Source: Mesostigma viride (Eukaryota; Streptophyta; Mesostigmatophyceae; Mesostigmatales; Mesostigmataceae). From it: a stretch of DNA of 64,000 nt. The position numbers and the translations under genes were made by a program. The notes under the pieces were generated by a model. That model had not been told where the DNA came from. It made no database searches and saw only the letters and a list, made by a program, of their open reading frames with translations. Positions within the stretch are counted from its first letter, which is position 1, and the number at the start of each line of letters is the position of its first letter. The stretch is taken from NCBI GenBank assembly GCA_009746045.1, contig RPFO01000199.1, forward strand, positions 479,501-543,500, given 5' to 3'. This document shows, piece after piece, positions 61,754 through 64,000 of the stretch.

Positions 61754-61861
61754 GGCCACTTCCGCAAGGGGTGCGCGCACCGTGCACGTGAAATTTATGA
61801 CCTTCGGTTCCGGCGCGAATTTTTTGGCGCCAAAAAATTCGGGCATGTCCTGTCCCCTTAA

Positions 61862-62103
61862 AGACAATGAGTAAATGATACTACTTCGTAGCGGAGTTCG
61901 CGTTTTTTGCAGTGTCGATGATTTTATTGATGACCATCGCCACGGGAGAGACCACGAGCCACGAGCCACGAGCCACGAGGTAGCCATGGCTGACGGCGGA
62001 GCTCATAACTTTCACGTTTGAGCACCGAATTTAGCCGTGAATATCACTATCGCTTCGTCTTTCTAAGACGCACATGCTGATATAATTTTAAAACGCAATA
62101 TAT
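61862..62103. other. Flank of the TTAA element with short direct repeats
   Basis: gagccac is repeated at 61951-61978. No gene in this stretch; it may hold the promoter for the ORF at 62104. Confidence 0.3.
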
Positions 62104-62507
62104 GACGAGCAAACGCCTGTCGACGCAACGCAGTTTGGCGGATGCGCTCGCCCATGACAATGCGGCAGCTGCGGCTGCAGCTTTGCCAGCTCCGGCAGGC
62201 AGCGGTGACACTAGTCGTGCACTGGCTGGTGGTCGCCCAGCAACCTCCCGGGCTCCATGCCTCGCCATCGGCATCGCCTGACCCTAAACGCGCCCGCTCC
62301 GCCGACAAAACAGGAGGGTCTTCACGCCCCTGGGAACCGCGCTTTCGGCCCCAACCTTTCCAGGTCGATGATCACGACTGGACCAACATGTCAAAGAGAC
62401 AACCAGCGCAGGCCAGAAATCGGGAGAATCCGGACCATGGTAGCTCGAGCCTGCCGTTATCTTTTCCGCGTTTTCGAGTCGTTCAGGATGATGAAGATGA
62501 ATGGTGA
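62104..62507 (+). pseudogene. Hypothetical small protein, one frameshift
   Basis: ATG at 62104 gives MTSKRLSTQRSLADALAHDN followed by an Ala-rich stretch and a stop at 62281. A second frame overlaps it from about 62250: SPSASPDPKRARSADKTGG (nuclear-signal-like) to FPRFRVVQDDEDEW, stop at 62507. One indel would join them. No domain recognised. The 3' half belongs to repeat R1 (34227, 60985). Confidence 0.35.
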
Positions 62508-62706
62508 TGGAAATGTGTATCCTTGTGCATTGAAATTATGGCTGGCTTACGTGTGGAGCGACTAGATGACCTAGACGGTGGGGCCGGAAACAGCATGCTT
62601 GATCAGGGCGTGTGTTTCTAGCCTAACTGGCCGGGAGTGTCTAGTGGTGAGCACCATTGCTGCGATCGCTCTCCCACCATTTACGAGGAAATACCCGCAA
62701 ATGGAA
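62380..62706 (-). repeat. Dispersed repeat R1+R2, full-length copy
   Basis: Reverse complement of 60845-61143. Parts of it are also found at 34227-34385 and 54137-54268. Confidence 0.8.
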
Positions 62707-62725
62707 AACCACTGAAAAGGTCTAG

Positions 62726-62908
62726 CTAGTCAGTCATCACGTTAGCCATGCCATGATTCCAAACGTCCAAGAACTGCACACGGTGCAAAGGCAAAAAGCC
62801 GGAGGACAGCACTTTCAAATGTGCGGCGGGAACCAAAAGCCCGCGGATGCCAGAAAACATCGTGTTGCGGCAGCGACGCGACGATGTGGACAACGAATCC
62901 AGTGCCAA
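62726..62908 (-). pseudogene. Fragment related to exon 2 region of the companion gene
   Basis: Minus strand VQFLDVWNHGMANVMTD resembles VLGVWNHDIACAIAVE at 20110-20160, and catgattccaaacg and ccaagaactgcac words are shared at DNA level. Only about 30 bp match well. Confidence 0.3.
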
Positions 62909-62947
62909 GCTCGGAACGGCCGCAAAGGAGATCTGGCATCACAGGGT

Positions 62948-64000
62948 TCAGATGTGCGGAGATACTATGCGATCCAGCCGGTCCACGACCTGTTTGTAGA
63001 GCTTGTGCCAAGGGGCAGCACCGAACAGATGTGGGTGACGTTGCAAAAAACATCGGACTTGACGGAGCATAATGGCTCGGTCATAGTCTTTGACCAATAA
63101 ACGCTGCAAGAGTTCAACAAGAGTCGTGATGAAATCAACACGATAAGAACAAAGACGGGAAAAACGATGTAACTGAGAAAGAACAACACCATATTTTGCT
63201 GTGTGGGAAAGGAGACTGTGAATATCGGGGTAACGAATAAAAGGAATTTGCTGGTATTTAGGATCCTTGCGCTTATCATAGACAGCCGTACGCCAGCCCT
63301 TCTTGTTATGGGTAATGTTAAGATCGAGGTAATTGCAATGAGTATCCTCCGACGTGAGCTTTAATGTGAGGGACGCTTGCGGGTAGATGCCAGGCAGACC
63401 AGCGGTGATATACAAATGGGTTGCGAAATCAGGGTTGTCGAAAGCGATGACATCATCAATGTATCGACATGTATGGATAAAACGCCTGATGAGAACATCA
63501 TCGTTTGAGGCAATGAGATTCTCCATGAATGCAAGCTCATAAGTGTATAGATAGAGGTTTGCAAGGAGCCCGGCACAGTTAGTGCCCATAGGGATGCCGA
63601 TAGCTTGTTGGTATACATTGCCCGCAAAACAGATGAAGGTGTTATCAACAAGATAAGAGATCCAATGGACAAGGTCAGCCTTCGTGATAATATAATTATA
63701 ACCATCCCGCACGATAGCACCTGCCGCGATCCCTGAGAGCCACGTTGCCGTGGGCTTGGTCTGAGAAACACGCACGTGCAGGTGGTTGCGCCCGTGAGGC
63801 CTACGTGCATACAGACGAGTAAGGAGGCTATCTAAACGAGCTTTCAAATCGTGCAAATCTAGTGTGGTATATAGAGTGGTGAAATCATAGGTGGCTATGG
63901 GCATAGGTATACGTTTCTCTGCTGCTGTCTTAGAACGGCTAAGGGCGGCAAGGCGTAGGCGTACTTGGGCTGAGTCTATGACGATCCAACTACCAGCGCA
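62948..64000 (-). CDS. Penelope-like reverse transcriptase (5' end beyond window)
   Basis: 318 codons from ATG 63904, but the frame is open upstream through 64000 (reading SWIVIDSAQVRLRLAAL), so the start lies outside. RT motifs: ATYDFTTLYTTL (first Asp), YQQAIGIPMGTNCAGLLANL, RYIDDVIAF (catalytic YIDD), YPQASLTLKL, CNYLDLNIT, VYDKRKDPKYQQIPFIRYPD, and HRFSRLCSYRVDF. The set QxxGxPMGT plus YIDD with a following YLDL is that of Penelope-like and related RTs, not of LINE or LTR types. No GIY-YIG nuclease follows the RT before the stop at 62948; it could lie upstream, outside the window. The sequence is uninterrupted, so the copy may be young. Confidence 0.8.
   Translation of the reverse strand, partial: CAGSWIVIDSAQVRLRLAALSRSKTAAEKRIPMPIATYDFTTLYTTLDLHDLKARLDSLLTRLYARRPHGRNHLHVRVSQTKPTATWLSGIAAGAIVRDGYNYIITKADLVHWISYLVDNTFICFAGNVYQQAIGIPMGTNCAGLLANLYLYTYELAFMENLIASNDDVLIRRFIHTCRYIDDVIAFDNPDFATHLYITAGLPGIYPQASLTLKLTSEDTHCNYLDLNITHNKKGWRTAVYDKRKDPKYQQIPFIRYPDIHSLLSHTAKYGVVLSQLHRFSRLCSYRVDFITTLVELLQRLLVKDYDRAIMLRQVRCFLQRHPHLFGAAPWHKLYKQVVDRLDRIVSPHI

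Larger units (their letters stand above)
58715..61857. mobile_element. 3.1-kb TTAA-flanked piggyBac-like element with palindromic ends
   Basis: TTAA flanks at 58711-58714 and 61858-61861. Ends start GGGGACGGTCCCGGCGCG and, reversed, GGGGACAGGACATGCCCG. Close to each end is a palindrome around ttttttggcgccaaaaaa. Further inward, gtgcacggtgcgcgcacccc and ggccatggcgac match between ends, so similarity reaches about 130 bp. It contains a nuclease-LINE fragment (60128-60490) and a copy of repeats R1/R2, so it is not a clean autonomous element. No DDE core was recognised. Confidence 0.75.

Overview
This window is from a eukaryotic nuclear genome. Spliceosomal introns with consistent phases, a plant-type protein kinase, a CCHC/KH RNA-binding protein, several retrotransposon classes, long GC-rich microsatellites and the lack of any operon layout all point that way. 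The mix of Copia, piggyBac-like, LINE and Penelope-like elements, the short introns and the GC-rich genes would suit a green alga, perhaps a prasinophyte, but I could not check taxonomy and this is only inference.

The window is mostly mobile DNA. Only two ordinary host genes are convincing. One is the 3' part of a SnRK/CAMK-type kinase (four exons, 732-3971, + strand), whose second intron has grown around a pyrimidine microsatellite. The other is an intronless KH/zinc-knuckle gene at 52229-53881 (+).

Layout. 1-4 kb: kinase. 4.6-8.7 kb: nested 3' ends of several LINE families and a 5'-truncated LINE with an open RT. 9.0-15.9 kb: a full-length, young Copia-like LTR element with 5-bp target duplication, gag and pol separated by one in-frame UGA, and a protease-like domain lying after the integrase; it sits in a decayed Harbinger-like sequence. 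17.3-29.8 kb: a system built round an intron-containing DUF7869-like (DDE-like) protein with an N-terminal membrane segment, one open copy (21.3-24.8 kb, +), one broken copy (26.5-29.25 kb, -), a divergent companion gene (17.9-20.7 kb, -) and two long palindromes at the gene starts. 30.4-32.7 kb: hexanucleotide arrays. 33.2-37.7 kb: an L1-like relic hit twice at one site by LINEs with a nuclease-like C-terminal domain. 37.7-39.5 kb: an element with only an ORF1. 40.4-46.8 kb: a complete but decayed two-ORF LINE with 12-bp target duplication, itself interrupted by a TTAA-flanked DNA element. 47.2-51.7 kb: satellites and minisatellites. 54.3-58.7 kb: a MITE, a 1-kb drifting tetranucleotide array, a LINE inserted into that array and another ORF1-only tail. 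58.7-61.9 kb: a 3.1-kb TTAA-flanked piggyBac-like element. 61.9-64 kb: repeated small ORFs and a Penelope-like RT that runs off the end.

Most apparent long ORFs across simple repeats (1.3-2.3, 26.3, 28.0-28.2, 31-32.9, 47.4-49.5 and 55-56 kb) are translations of low-complexity DNA and are not called as genes. All homology statements come from motif recognition by eye.
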